From: Isochrysis galbana
Lineage: Eukaryota > Haptophyta > Isochrysidales > Isochrysidaceae
NCBI GenBank assembly: GCA_018136815.1
Contig: CM030935.1
Location: 2,907,999 to 2,971,998 of the forward strand
DNA: 64,000 nucleotides
Reading direction: 5' to 3'
Shown: one piece after another, positions 1 through 10,300 of the stretch
How the letters are laid out: every line of letters begins with the position of its first letter
How positions within the stretch are numbered: position 1 is the first letter of the stretch
Translations under genes and position numbers: made by a program
Notes under the pieces: model-generated
The model's database searches: none
The model's input: only the letters and a program-made list of their open reading frames with translations
What the model was told of the DNA's origin: nothing

Positions 1-635
1 CGCCTAAGTCGGGACCGAGGTCTGCCAAGCGGCGGCTCACCTTGCGGCGCGACGCTAAGCGTCGCAGGGTTGGGGGATTCTTGCGGAGGCGTGTCAGCGC
101 CACCGACTCCGATGAAGTTGACCCCTTGCGTGGCCGAATAGCGGGCCCGCTGCTCCGTTATGCAGAGGAGAGGCGGGTCCTTGTGCCGGCAATACAAAGT
201 TTTCGATTCTCGAGATTATTGTAAGTCTAACGAGAAACATAAAGTATGCACAGTTCGCAGTGTTCAGCACCACGCGCGCGCTCACAGTCAGTCACCTCCT
301 CTTCCCGCGGGCTCCCGAGCCCCGAGGCGTGCATATACAACGCGCACTCTCTCTCAAGGCCTGACTCGTGACCTACCTACAGTACCTGTGGCCGCGCCAC
401 CATGCCAGGATGCCAGCAGCGAAGGCCGTCTCGGCAGATCTACAATAACTACGTCCCAAGCCATCCCGTATTGACGGCGTTATCCGCACCAGGAAAGCTT
501 TTTCGCGCCGAATACGAAGAACGGGAGCCAGGTGATCGTGATGGCGTGGCGCTCCTGGGCGGGGGGGGCGACGACTTGACCGGTGGTGTGGGAAGGCGGG
601 GTGTTAGCGAGGGCGTCGACGCGTCGGCGTGGGCG

Positions 636-690
636 GAGGTGGCGGCGGCTCGGGCGGCGGCTCGGGCGGCGGCTCGGGCGGCGGCGTGGG
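636..690. repeat. 12-bp tandem repeat, GGCTCGGGCGGC type
   Basis: About four copies of a 12-bp GC-rich unit. Read on the plus strand it gives Gly/Ser repeats and on the minus strand Ala/Arg repeats. It sits just downstream (minus sense) of a Cys-rich gene remnant. It may be the low-complexity linker of that gene or only a minisatellite. Confidence 0.7.
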
Positions 691-719
691 CTCGGGATCT
701 GGTCCAGCAGATGGCAGTG

Positions 720-1015
720 ACATTGGACCCCAAATTGTAAATGTACAACTCCTTGTGATCCAGGTCAGTCACCCAGTACCAGTGGAAGCCGTCAACGGCC
801 ACTGGCCTCACGGCACTGGACTCACACATGTCGTTTCCGCTGTAAAAGGTGCCAAAGTCATATCCAGCTGCAGAGCACAGCTCTTGTGCGCATTCGGCCT
901 TTATGGCGTCATCCTAAACACAAGGATACCTGCTCCACGTGCAGTACGGCTTGGCTGCCGAGCCGTCTGAGGTGATCACGAACATTTGACCTCGACGCGG
1001 ATCGGGCTTCCCTCT
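720..1015 (-). pseudogene. Remnant of a Cys-rich, possibly secreted protein domain
   Basis: On the minus strand one frame reads a Cys-rich segment containing SDGSAAKPYC, then a TAG stop near 911-913, then in the same frame DDAIKAECAQELCSAAGY, GTFYSGNDMCESS and a W/Y-rich stretch ending near 720. The spacing of Cys residues and aromatic residues looks like an extracellular domain repeat, but I cannot name the family. The upstream side (about 1015) has a possible AG acceptor, so this could be one exon of a larger gene. No intron of plausible size removes the stop, so decay is the simpler reading. An alternative is a live gene with a splice pattern I could not resolve. Confidence 0.4.
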
Positions 1016-1826
1016 GCGATATGCACGTAAGGAGAGTAAGCGTGAGTGTTCCTCGATAGGAGCCCCGGGCCGGCTGCGTGCCCACCCGCCCACCCACTGG
1101 GCGCCTGACGGAATGAGGGAGGGAGAGCGAGCGGGAGCAGTGAGCGAGCGGGAGCGTGCGTGGATAGAGGAGCGCGGCCAGTCGGCTGCGGCGTGTGCTG
1201 ATTGAGGCAGGCGCGCGCGGGCCGTCGCGACCCGGGCCGCAGAGAGCCCTCGGGCAGCCCCGAGCTGGGCGCGGGCACACCGACGGAGGGGAGGGGCAAG
1301 CAACCGGCCGGCCGGTCAGTAGCGGCACGACCGAGCAATACTAAGTATATCTCTTGCTGAACAGGGAACCGCAGACCAAAGGGTCAAAGGGTACGACTCT
1401 AGAAATACACACGCGTTCTTGTCACAAATGGTCCGAATGAACCCCCTCCCCCCCCTCTCCCCTCTCCCCCTTCCCCCCCGGATAAGTGGTGTCCATAGTG
1501 TCCGTGGGTTAATTGGGACCTCGTGGCTCTCTCGAACCTTCGCCATCGCAAGACTCAAGACTCATGCTACGACTTGTCGTCACGTACTGGTACAGATAGA
1601 GATAGCTGATAGGGATGGGGCCAAGTCAGAGACAGAGAATTTCTCTTTTCTCTTGAAAAACTCATTTCGAATCTTGAGCTTGAGCTTGAGCTTGGGCTTG
1701 GGCCACTTTATCTTTTATGTGGTATGTGGCCAAAAAACAAAAACCTTTCTCAATTTCAATTTCAATTTTCGCGAAATCTGGGCTCCCAAAAAGCCCATAC
1801 GTGCAACTTGCAACTTGCGCTAAACT

Positions 1827-1935
1827 CCCCCCCCCCCCCCCCCCCCTCCCCGTCCCCGCCCTTCCCTCTCCCCCCGGCGCGGCTTTGTCTGCCCCATGGG
1901 TAAACCAAGTATAAACTTAGTTGATAGTTGATGTT
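1827..1935 (-). repeat. Poly-C run and truncated SINE-like 5' end
   Basis: A run of 20 C (1827-1846) is followed by a CCCATGGG box and a hairpin near 1897-1915. In minus sense the hairpin is AACTAAGT-TTAT-ACTTGGTT. This is the same 5' terminus seen in the SINE-like copies at 6.3 kb and 62.1 kb. Only the 5' end is present here. Confidence 0.6.
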
Positions 1936-2004
1936 GATGAGAGTTGAGAGGGTAATAATATAAATATAATGGAAGCTAGAAGCAGTAGGAGTAGGCGCAG
2001 CGAG

Positions 2005-2110
2005 ATGTACTTGCGACCGAGGAAATCTTGCCGTTGAGGGTAAGCGTGAGCCTTCTAGAAGCTTCTAAAGAGCAACCCTGCGTAGGCGTATAGCAACCAA
2101 ATAAGAGGCA
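2005..2110 (+). repeat. Diverged relic of the 30.5-31.2 kb LTR-like repeat
   Basis: This stretch aligns by eye with 30785-30870 (shared blocks GAAATCTTGC, CCTTCTAGA, GAGCAACCC, AGCAACCAA). It is a decayed copy of that dispersed repeat. The rest of 1.0-2.95 kb shows no gene I can support. Confidence 0.5.
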
Positions 2111-2959
2111 TACAGCATACACGTTAATGTCGATGCTAATGTGAAGCAAGGGCGGCGAGACGGAGTGACGGAGCCGTTCATTCGCATGCAGGATGAAAAT
2201 GCGAAAGTGCTCTTGTCGCACGAAAAGTATACGGGGGGTGGGGTCCAAGATCGACTACTGCTATTTATTTGGGTGTACCTAGTACTCGTACGCACATGCT
2301 ATTGGTTGGTGGACTTGTACGCGGAGACGTGGAACAAGGGCACACGCAACGGACGGAGCGGTTCATTGCCAGGAGGTCCCGGCGCAAAACAAGCAGTGTT
2401 CGAACCCAAAATTAAAGTCGGTGGCAGCGTGTTGAGAGATCAGAGAGGAAATGCGGCCGAGATCCACAGATAGGCCTTCTTCCACTTTCTCCTTATCCGC
2501 TCCGGCGCCGTTGGGACGATCTCCCACCTTCCACCGAGTTTTCCTCTCTTCTTGAGAAGGTCTCGTGGAAGTCAGCGATCTCGAGAAATCTTGATCCGCG
2601 CAGAAATTAAAGGATGGAAAGGCCCCTTTTCTGGAAGACTCGGTGGGTGCCCCCCCCCCCCGGGGCAGGGGGGCGGTTGTGGCGCCGCGGAGGGTGAGGG
2701 AGAGAAGGTTGGAGAGGGACGGCTGCAACTCGATCCCCTTCCCCCCCCCCCGCCCCCCCCGCCCCCCCGCCCCCCCCCGCGCGCCCCTCCGTCCCCCTCC
2801 CGCCGTAGGAGAAGCGCGCGTCGTAGGAAGAGGTCTCTTCTACTCTCTACTCCCCCGTATTCAGTACCACGATTCTTGCGCTGATGAGGGGAGGCGAGAG
2901 AGGGACGGCGAAATGACCGGATGAGCGGAATGAAGGAGGGGGGGTGGAGAAGGGGCGGG

Positions 2960-3135
2960 GCGGGTTCAGGCAGAAACAGAGAGAGAGAGAGGGAGAGAGA
3001 GGGAGGGAGGGAGGGAGGGCGAGAGAGCGAGAGCGAGAGAGAGAGAGAGAGAGAGGAAATGGGCCCGCGCGCGCGCCTTGGGGGGGGAGGGGGGGGCGAG
3101 GGCGCGGGGGAAAGGGGAAGGGGGAAGAAGGGGGG
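2960..3135. repeat. Purine tract (GA/GGGA) upstream of the F-box gene
   Basis: An almost uninterrupted plus-strand purine tract (GAGAGA, GGGAGGGA, then G-runs) ends about 75 bp before the F-box start codon. Similar tracts precede other genes in the window, so it may be a promoter element. Long ORFs on either strand here are low-complexity artefacts. Confidence 0.55.
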
Positions 3136-3209
3136 GGGGGGGCAGCGGCCGGGCGGCACGCGGCGGGTCAGCCAGCCAGCTCGCCCACCAATCCTCGGCA
3201 TCCCGGAAG

Positions 3210-4028
3210 ATGGTCCAGCTCTCATCGCTGCCGTGCGAGGCGCTCGCACACATCTTCGCCGCTCTCCGGCTGCCCGAGCTCTGCTCCGTCGCCTGCACCT
3301 CCATTGACTTCCAAGAGCCGATTGAGCAGACGCTCGTGTCGCGCTCAGCCACTGGTGGCCACTGGGTGCCCTCTCCGCTGCCACGCCCGACCATCCTGTC
3401 GGTCACGCTACTTCTCAGGCTCGAAAGACGCCGCGCCGCTGCGCGCCGCCGTGTTGCCGCCGACACTGCCGCACGAGTGGCAGAGCTCGACTTGGCTTGC
3501 GCCCGAAGAGGGACGGCCTGCACCCAGCTGGAGCTGGCAGCACAGGCCGCGACTGACTGGTGGCGGCGGAGCGGCCCCGCTCCGCCGATAGTGGCCGCTG
3601 ATATCTCTGGATCCTGGCATTTGATTCAGCTCCTGCACGATGCCCGCCTCGACCACGCGCGGCGTGTCTGCTTGGCCGCAGCCGCGGCAATGAGGGAGCG
3701 GCTTGCTACTTTGACGGTGGATCAACAGACAATGGTGGACATGGCAATGAAGCAGCTATGCTGTAAGAGTGAATCATTAGTGATCGAGAAGGGTAGGTCA
3801 GAGAGATTTGAGTCGAGATCTGCTAAACGCCAGTGCACGTCCCGCGCGCTGATGGAATCCACCATGGCGCAGCTCGTCGAGACGACAATAGCGCTTGCCA
3901 TGATCGAGGCTGATGGTGAAAAGAAAGCGCGCGATTCCATGTTGCTCCTCAACATGGCTTCTGCGCATCTGCGCCGCTTGATGCAAGTGTCATCCGAGGC
4001 CACCGTGACACGACGTATCCCTGCTTGA
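3210..4028 (+). CDS. F-box protein (272 aa)
   Basis: The start at 3210 was chosen because the F-box begins immediately: VQLSSLPCEALAHIFAALRLPELCSVAC (residues 2-29) fits the LP-x3-L-x2-IF-x2-L pattern of F-box domains. Such domains dock on SKP1 in SCF ubiquitin ligases, with the C-terminal part choosing the substrate. The remainder is helical, rich in Ala, Arg and Glu (about residues 65-230), and shows no WD, kelch or LRR repeats, so the substrate is unknown. Codons upstream of 3210 stay open, but they are Gly/Arg low complexity translated from the purine tract. The gene appears to be a single exon ending in TGA. Confidence 0.7.
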   Translation: MVQLSSLPCEALAHIFAALRLPELCSVACTSIDFQEPIEQTLVSRSATGGHWVPSPLPRPTILSVTLLLRLERRRAAARRRVAADTAARVAELDLACARRGTACTQLELAAQAATDWWRRSGPAPPIVAADISGSWHLIQLLHDARLDHARRVCLAAAAAMRERLATLTVDQQTMVDMAMKQLCCKSESLVIEKGRSERFESRSAKRQCTSRALMESTMAQLVETTIALAMIEADGEKKARDSMLLLNMASAHLRRLMQVSSEATVTRRIPA

Positions 4029-5350
4029 AGTGCCGGTGACTATAGATGCGTTTGAGGTAGCTGACTCCGCCATGGAGAACAACAAAGCGTCGCGCCATGC
4101 CCTCATCACCTGCTAGGTGTATTTTGGGCCGTGATGGCCGCCATCTGATAATTTGGGGCGCCATCTTGCCTGATTGTGGCCCGATCATTCCTCGCCCTAT
4201 CTATCCAACAGGACTGCTCTTATTGACTTTCATCGGTGCCGGCCTTCGGGGCACGCCTTTTGCCAACTCATTTGGCTGCTCGCTAGACATCATCCTGTGA
4301 ATCTCTGGACCTCCAGGGATGTGACCCTTCTGCACTCATGAGTCGTCTTCTGCCCATGGCAATCTGCGACGGCGTGCACTTCCATGCCTCCCTATTCTCG
4401 GCTGTGCCATTTTTGTACTGCTCGTGCCATTTCTACAGCCGGTGAGAAGCACGCTTCAGAGCTTGCACTCATCTTTGTTTCATGACGTAAATCGCAAGCT
4501 CGACCTCGTCACTCGTCACCGCCCATTGTTTGATAGAGGTGGCTGAATTACATCTCGATGGTTGTATCCTCTCACACCCTCCAAGATCGCCTACCGATGG
4601 GAGCTTCTCAATGTTGCCAGGTGGCCAAGAGAGTTATATGGTCTATGTTCTCTGCGTTGTCCTTCCGAGTAAGTTCCGAGCATACCTCCGTCTACGCTCT
4701 GGTGCCCCTCCGTTTTGTCTGCGCTATTCGTCCATTCACCTCGCCGGCAGCAGTCATTCTGTCGTGAGCGGTGCGTGAGCGACGCCTTTCTCTATTTGTC
4801 CGCGTTCGTTCATTTTGACGCCATCACCTGATGTGATGTTCTTTTGCGCCGCTAACTCTTGCTCCTTCCGTCGGCTGTGTGAAATGGGCCACCGAGTATA
4901 CGTCGTCTTCCGCCAGGCTCCTCGCTCTTTCCCGGACCGGGTTCTCTGCTGACGTCTCGCCTTCGCCTAGTCGATTTGCGGCGTGTTGCGTTTGGAACGA
5001 ATTGTTCCTTGATACAATCGCCTTTTTCGCGGCGGCTCTCCTCGCTGTACCGCCATCTTGAGCAGTGCGTGCCCGAGCGAGCTACCACGTGCTGTATTGA
5101 CCTAATGTTTCTGAGATCTTTCGCAGACTTGGAGTGTAATGTGCAGATATTTGCTTTCGGCCATGTACCGTATGAGTTGTATGTGCTTGTGTGTGAGCCA
5201 TGAGATGGCGGTAGCTAGCGACGTCGGCGAAGTGATTGATGTGCATAAAATAAAGGCTTCTCTGTAGTTGATGATCGCCCCGGTCCCCGAACTAGTGCCC
5301 CCCTAGCGCGCGTACCCGGAGTAATTATACTACGCGTTGGTACCACTAGC
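4029..5350. other. Intergenic stretch, no gene recognised
   Basis: About 1.3 kb with only short overlapping ORFs lacking recognisable domains. An AATAAA-like sequence lies near 5250. It may contain the 3' UTR of the F-box gene. Confidence 0.5.
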
Positions 5351-5454
5351 TACAATTAGGAAGGCGAGCGATGGCAGCTGCAACTCGAGGTTCAAGCGGC
5401 GAGTGTTCAAATGGGGCGATCGTGCCCCCTTCCCTTCGAGCACGGACACTCAGC

Positions 5455-5471
5455 GCAACCTGACGGATCGA
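5455..5471. repeat. Target-site duplication, left copy (17 bp)
   Basis: GCAACCTGACGGATCGA is repeated exactly at 6347-6363. It bounds the SINE-like element on its 3' (tail) side. Confidence 0.9.
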
Positions 5472-6346
5472 AATAAAATAAAATAATCAATGTTATATCC
5501 TAGCCAACCCCACTAGCTAATTGGACACAACTTTTCCGTCCCGGAATCCCGCCATGCCTGACGAGCCAGGTGTCCGAGTGCTACCGGGGGGTGGGGGCAC
5601 TGCCCCCTCCCCTCGATATTTGTCCTCCCCCCAGTGCACGCACCGACCCCGCGCACCCCAGCGCGTCCTCTCCTCGAGTCCACGCTGGGGGAAAAACCCT
5701 TTCGGGTAAAAGCAACGCGGGGGGGGGGGGCATTCGTGAGATAGGGGCCCAGAAGCGCTAATCTCCCTCGCTAGTGCGAGTGGCCGCGGCGAGCCGCGGC
5801 CCTTCCCTCCTGGCTCTGGCGCCCCCGTCTTCTCTTACCCAAACGGGGCGAGAAGACACGTCACTGCCGGAGGGGAGAGCTGCCGCTCCCCCCTCCCCTC
5901 CCTCTTTCCTTTTCCTCCTCTCTTCCCTGCGGCGGGGGCCCATGGCGCGCGCCTGCGGCCCCTCGCTCAGGTCCCCATATGGCCTGCAGGGCCTGGGAGC
6001 ACAGCTCAGGGGGCAGGTGAGGCTGGGGCATGGCCCTGGCCCCTCCTGCCTCTCCCTCGCTGGCGCTCCGAGCCCCTGCGGGTCGACTGGAGCTGGCTGG
6101 GGGGTCCTGAACAGGGGGGCCCAGGGGGAGGAGGGGCTGGTCAGAGGAATGGGCAGGCCACGACGGGCCAGGGCGGGCGAGTCAGGCGGGCCTGTGAGGA
6201 GAGGAATAGGTCAGCAGGGCTGTGTGCTCCTGGCAAGCCATCAGGCGTGCCAGGAGAGTGGGTGGATCCTCCCCCATGGCAGGGGAGGAGTGGAGAGAGA
6301 GGGGGGCTCGTGCCCCCCCATGGGCGAACTAAGTATAAACTTAGTT
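5472..6346 (-). mobile_element. SINE-like non-LTR retroelement, copy A (875 bp)
   Basis: The element lies exactly between two perfect 17-bp direct repeats. In minus sense it starts with the hairpin AACTAAGT-TTAT-ACTTAGTT followed by a CCATGGGGGGGC box, and ends in a T-rich tail made of ATTTT units next to the left TSD. Long TSDs plus a simple-repeat tail at one end mark target-primed reverse transcription. It has no ORF of its own. Copies B (29.8 kb), C (62.1 kb), D (39.9 kb) and E (49.7 kb) are related. It is inserted inside another repeat whose halves flank it. Confidence 0.85.
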
Positions 6347-6363
6347 GCAACCTGACGGATCGA
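6347..6363. repeat. Target-site duplication, right copy (17 bp)
   Basis: Exact repeat of 5455-5471, immediately beyond the 5' hairpin of copy A. Confidence 0.9.
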
Positions 6364-6707
6364 GCGTGACTACTGGCTCGATATCGATATGCGAAGATAC
6401 GGAGGGGGGCCGATCGGCGGTAGGCGCGGCGGGAGCGGACTAGAGTGATGGAATGGCGGGCTTGACCACCTCCTCAGCGGAGGAAGTTGGGAGGAGGGTG
6501 GGCTTGGGCGAGGGCGAGCGCGAAGACGGAGCGGGCATTAGGCATGAGGTCACGTTCCGTCTTATATACATGGGGCAGACTCAAGAAATTGGAGTGCGTC
6601 AAGAAGCTGGTGGAGTGTGCCGAAGGGGTCGCGCTGTGCCTTGCGGCTTGCGGTGGGCTCAGTTGGTGATGGATAGGCTGATGAGCTGATGGAGGCTGGG
6701 GTTGAGG
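6347..6707 (+). repeat. Dispersed repeat R, fragment interrupted by SINE A
   Basis: It shares long blocks with the reverse complement of 40809-41075, for example GGATCGAGCGTGACTACT, CTCGATATGCGAAGA-like, GGCGGGAGCGGA and GGCTTGACCA, and with 30250-30330. The part left of SINE A (about 5360-5471) belongs to the same copy. The LTR element starts directly at its right edge. Confidence 0.65.
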
Positions 6708-7122
6708 CTCGGAGCGAGATCGCGTCCTTTCCCTCGCGGAGCACGGAGAGACCCCCCACGAGATATCTTGGGACCGGAGAATGTTTTGGACGAATCTTCT
6801 TGCCGTCGGCCGAGGAGAGGCGGACGGAGAGAGAGAGAGAGAGAGAGAGAGAGTCTCGCAGAGCGACTGCAGAACGAGAAGTCGAAGTCATGCCGGTTTA
6901 TTACCTTAAACGAGCCAACAATTATAGTAACAGCAAAAACAAAATTCGAATCGCAAATTTCGAGACCAAAACCTGCAAACCTGGACTTGAGACCATGGGG
7001 AATCCGAATCTGTGTGTCTTGTGCGTCAGTGGCAACACGGGGAACTGTTCAATTGTAATTGTGAGCGCGTACCTTACACGAATATTCATGCCTACAGCCT
7101 TCAGATGGGCAGGAATACAACA
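6708..7122 (-). repeat. 3' LTR (415 bp)
   Basis: Nearly identical to 16584-17004. It contains a (GA)n tract at about 6829-6853. It ends at 7122 where the two copies diverge (ATACAACA, the reverse complement of the TGTTGTAT start). Confidence 0.92.
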
Positions 7123-7133
7123 CCCCCCGACTT
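7123..7133 (-). other. Polypurine tract of the LTR element
   Basis: In minus sense AAGTCGGGGGG directly precedes the TGTTG start of the 3' LTR, the expected place for the plus-strand primer. Confidence 0.7.
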
Positions 7134-7379
7134 AAATCGAGACGTCTCCCGATGTCGAGCCAAGAGAGTTCATTTAACCATACGAGACGAGAGACCTAGA
7201 GGAGGAGGATTAACCCATGGATCCAAAGCGAGCACAAAATCGGCAGCTTAGCGCGGCGGCCCCCGATTTCGTACGTCACGTCCTACCACGTTCTCCCTTT
7301 TACAGGAGTTTTGCTCGGGCAGTTGCGCTGGGTCAGGCGCTGACGCGACGCTAATCATCCACTTCCGGTCGACTTAGCG

Positions 7380-10300
7380 CTACGATCGTGAACGAGAACG
7401 GGTACGATTTGAAGGCAGATCAGGAGGAATACGCTTGGGCTCTTGAATTGGACGTGGTATTTGATTTGATTGGGAACTTGAACTTGGACTTGAAGAGGAG
7501 TTTGAATTGGAGAGAGCTTGAGGTTGAACCGGACGGCTGTCGAAATTGGCGTCCTTAACGAGGAAAGGACGGTCGTCTCGAGGAGGTGCGAGTACGGGTT
7601 CTTCACAGATAGCTTGCTTGAGATCTTCGATAGCCTGGCGACAGGCTTCTGTTTGCGACTCGACCGGGACATCGCACCCTTTCCGCGTGAGAGCGGTTAA
7701 CGGCGCTGCCCGGATCGCAAAACGGCGTATAAAACGGCGGTAGTACGAGCACAGTCCAAGGAAAGAACGGACGGCTTCGATAGAGTTGATTTGGGTAGGG
7801 TCGATTTTCGAGACGGCTTCCACTTTCTTGGGATCCATCCGAAGACCTTCACGCGAAACAACGTGGCCGAGATATTCAGCCGAGGTGGCAAAGAAAACGC
7901 ATTTCGACATCTTGCAAGTGAGGCCCGCCCAGATGAGACGTTCCAAGACAAGATCAAGACGGTGTAACATTTGTTGGAATGACGACTCTTCCCTGGCCTG
8001 CAGCGAGTCACCTACGCCTGTCGACCAGGCGCCGACATCATCCAAGTATGGCATACAAATCTCCCATGCCAGCCCACCGAGAACGGCGTCCATGAGGCGG
8101 CACATATACGAGGGACCGGATTGAACACCAAAAGGCAAGTAATTGAACTCGTACTTGCCGCGATGAGTAGTGAACGCGGTGATATGTTTATCGGACTCTT
8201 TGATCGGTATACCCCAGAAACCAGATGCCAGGTCCAGGGTGCAAAGGAATAGAGAATCAAGGTTGCCTTGGCCGGACGACAATCGGTCGATGGCTTCTAC
8301 CGTGAGGGGAAGAGGGCTGTCCTCTAGACGAAGCTTGGAGTTGACGTCGCGATAATCTACGCAGAAACGTACGGAGCCATCCTTCTTAGTGACTAGCACG
8401 ACTCGAGAGGCCCACGACGAATTTGATTTCCTAATGATGCCCGCGGACTCCATCTTGCAAACTTCGTCCTCTATGATCTTCTCACCCTCTCGTCCAACTC
8501 TAGACGGTGCGTGGCGGTGAGCTTCGGCTCCGGGGTTGAGCGGTAGCTCTACCTCCATCACGTGAGTGTGATTCGGGTTGGTCGGGTCAATTGCGAAAGC
8601 AGCGATACGTCGGGCCAGTAGACGACGAACTTGTTCACGTTGGGGCATCGAGAGACGGCCTTCGGGGTCGATCTTGGCTGCCTCGAGGAGCTTACGCTGG
8701 TCCTCGTCGAGCGACTCAATCACATCCGGCGAGTTAACGGCCCCGACGCGGCGATATGTTCCAGCGTGAATTTTGAATCGAACCTGTAGCGAAGCTACAG
8801 GATGGAACGACGGAAGGTGTAGAGGTTTGGGGTCAGTGTTGACCACCGTAACCGCGATGGTGTGGTCGGAGTTCGACCTCTCCACTTGGGGAATGACGAG
8901 AGGAGAGCTATCGATCGTTTCACGCGTAGGGAGTCGGTCCACGAGCATGGCGCAGTCTTCGTGTTCTCGAAGAGCTAGCGGAATTCGGACGTGAAACGTT
9001 GCCCGATGATAGGCCGGGATCGTGATAGGTTCGTGGGTGTATAGGAGGTACTCGGAGCCACATGATGCCGGCGCTTTGGCGGCAAACTCATCGGCCGTGC
9101 TGAAGAGAGGCTCGGTGACTAGCTGGTTGTCGTTTTTGGTGGCCTGCGGCCCTCGGAAGAAGTCAGTCGTGATTGGGTTCGCGGAGGTCGGACAGACCTG
9201 TGCACAAGTCATGCTGACAGGGACCACCGCTATCGGTGACGTCGAGACGCGAAAGATCGGCGGAGCGTCGGGGCTTGGACTGCCATTAACCTCAAGAGGA
9301 GCCACCGTGGATGGAGCACCGAGGGTGATAGAGCCGTCCGTGCTGTCGGAGGCGAGCTGAATCGAAGCGGCGTGCGTAGCTAAGAAGTCGTTCCCGAGCA
9401 GCAGCATCGGGTTGCCTTCAATCACCATGAACGTATGACGAAAGAGAAATCCACCGACGGAGAAAACGATCCGAGCCTTGCCTCGCGTGATAAGAGGTAG
9501 GCCGTCTGGGCCATGGAGCGGTGTCACTACGGCTTGCGGCAGCCGCTCGACGCATGCGTCTTTGGGTAGGCTGGACAAGAGGGAAGTGGTCACGACCGAC
9601 GGGCCAGCTCCGGTGTCAGCGAGTGTGCTGTTGACCGTGAGAGCGGAGTCGGCTAAGATAACTCCTTCTTTGCCGGTAGCCTCGCCGGAGCGGCAGACCA
9701 CTAGGTCTCGAACATATAGGCAATGCCTTGGGTAGGCAGATGGTAGGGTATCCACGACGCTATCCGGTCGGTGCGCGGTCACGTGTGCGATGGTGTCGGA
9801 CGGGGACGGGGTTGGTCGACAGCGTGGTTGCTCGGGTGAATTCGTCGTCATGGTGATCGTCGTCTCTTCGGGTAATCCGACTGCCGCTATCGTGGCAGAG
9901 GGTCTAGAGGCGTCGTCCTCGTTGGTAGCGGTGCAGGGTGATAGCTTGGGACTAGTGTATCCCAGGCCTCTCTTGTCGGTGGGGTGCCTCGGGTGGTCGG
10001 ACATCTTTTCCCAGTCTTTCTCGAGACGAGCTTGGGCTTCTGTCTTGGGTCTTCGAAGTAATGAGGCTAGCTCTTCGGCGCGGATGCCTTTGGCTTCCAC
10101 GAACTCGATCGGCGCTCGGACGGCAGCGGCGAGGTCGGATTCCTCGTCGGCGCCTCGTCCGGCTAGAGCTTGCGCTCTTATTTCGTCAGCGGTTTCGAGC
10201 GTGACGTTGGACCATTTCTGGTCCCCGTTCACTCCGAATGATTGCCATTGTTGGCGCCGCTTCCGGAGAGTCGTCGGCGTCGTCGGACGCGGCGAGCTCG

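Noticed and set aside
898..914. 16-nt intron removing the TAG in the Cys-rich remnant
   Set aside because: Far below a workable intron size and it breaks the frame.
2572..3384. 270-codon minus-strand ORF over the purine tract
   Set aside because: Ser/Leu/Pro/Arg low complexity from GA/CT and G runs; it overlaps the F-box gene on the other strand.
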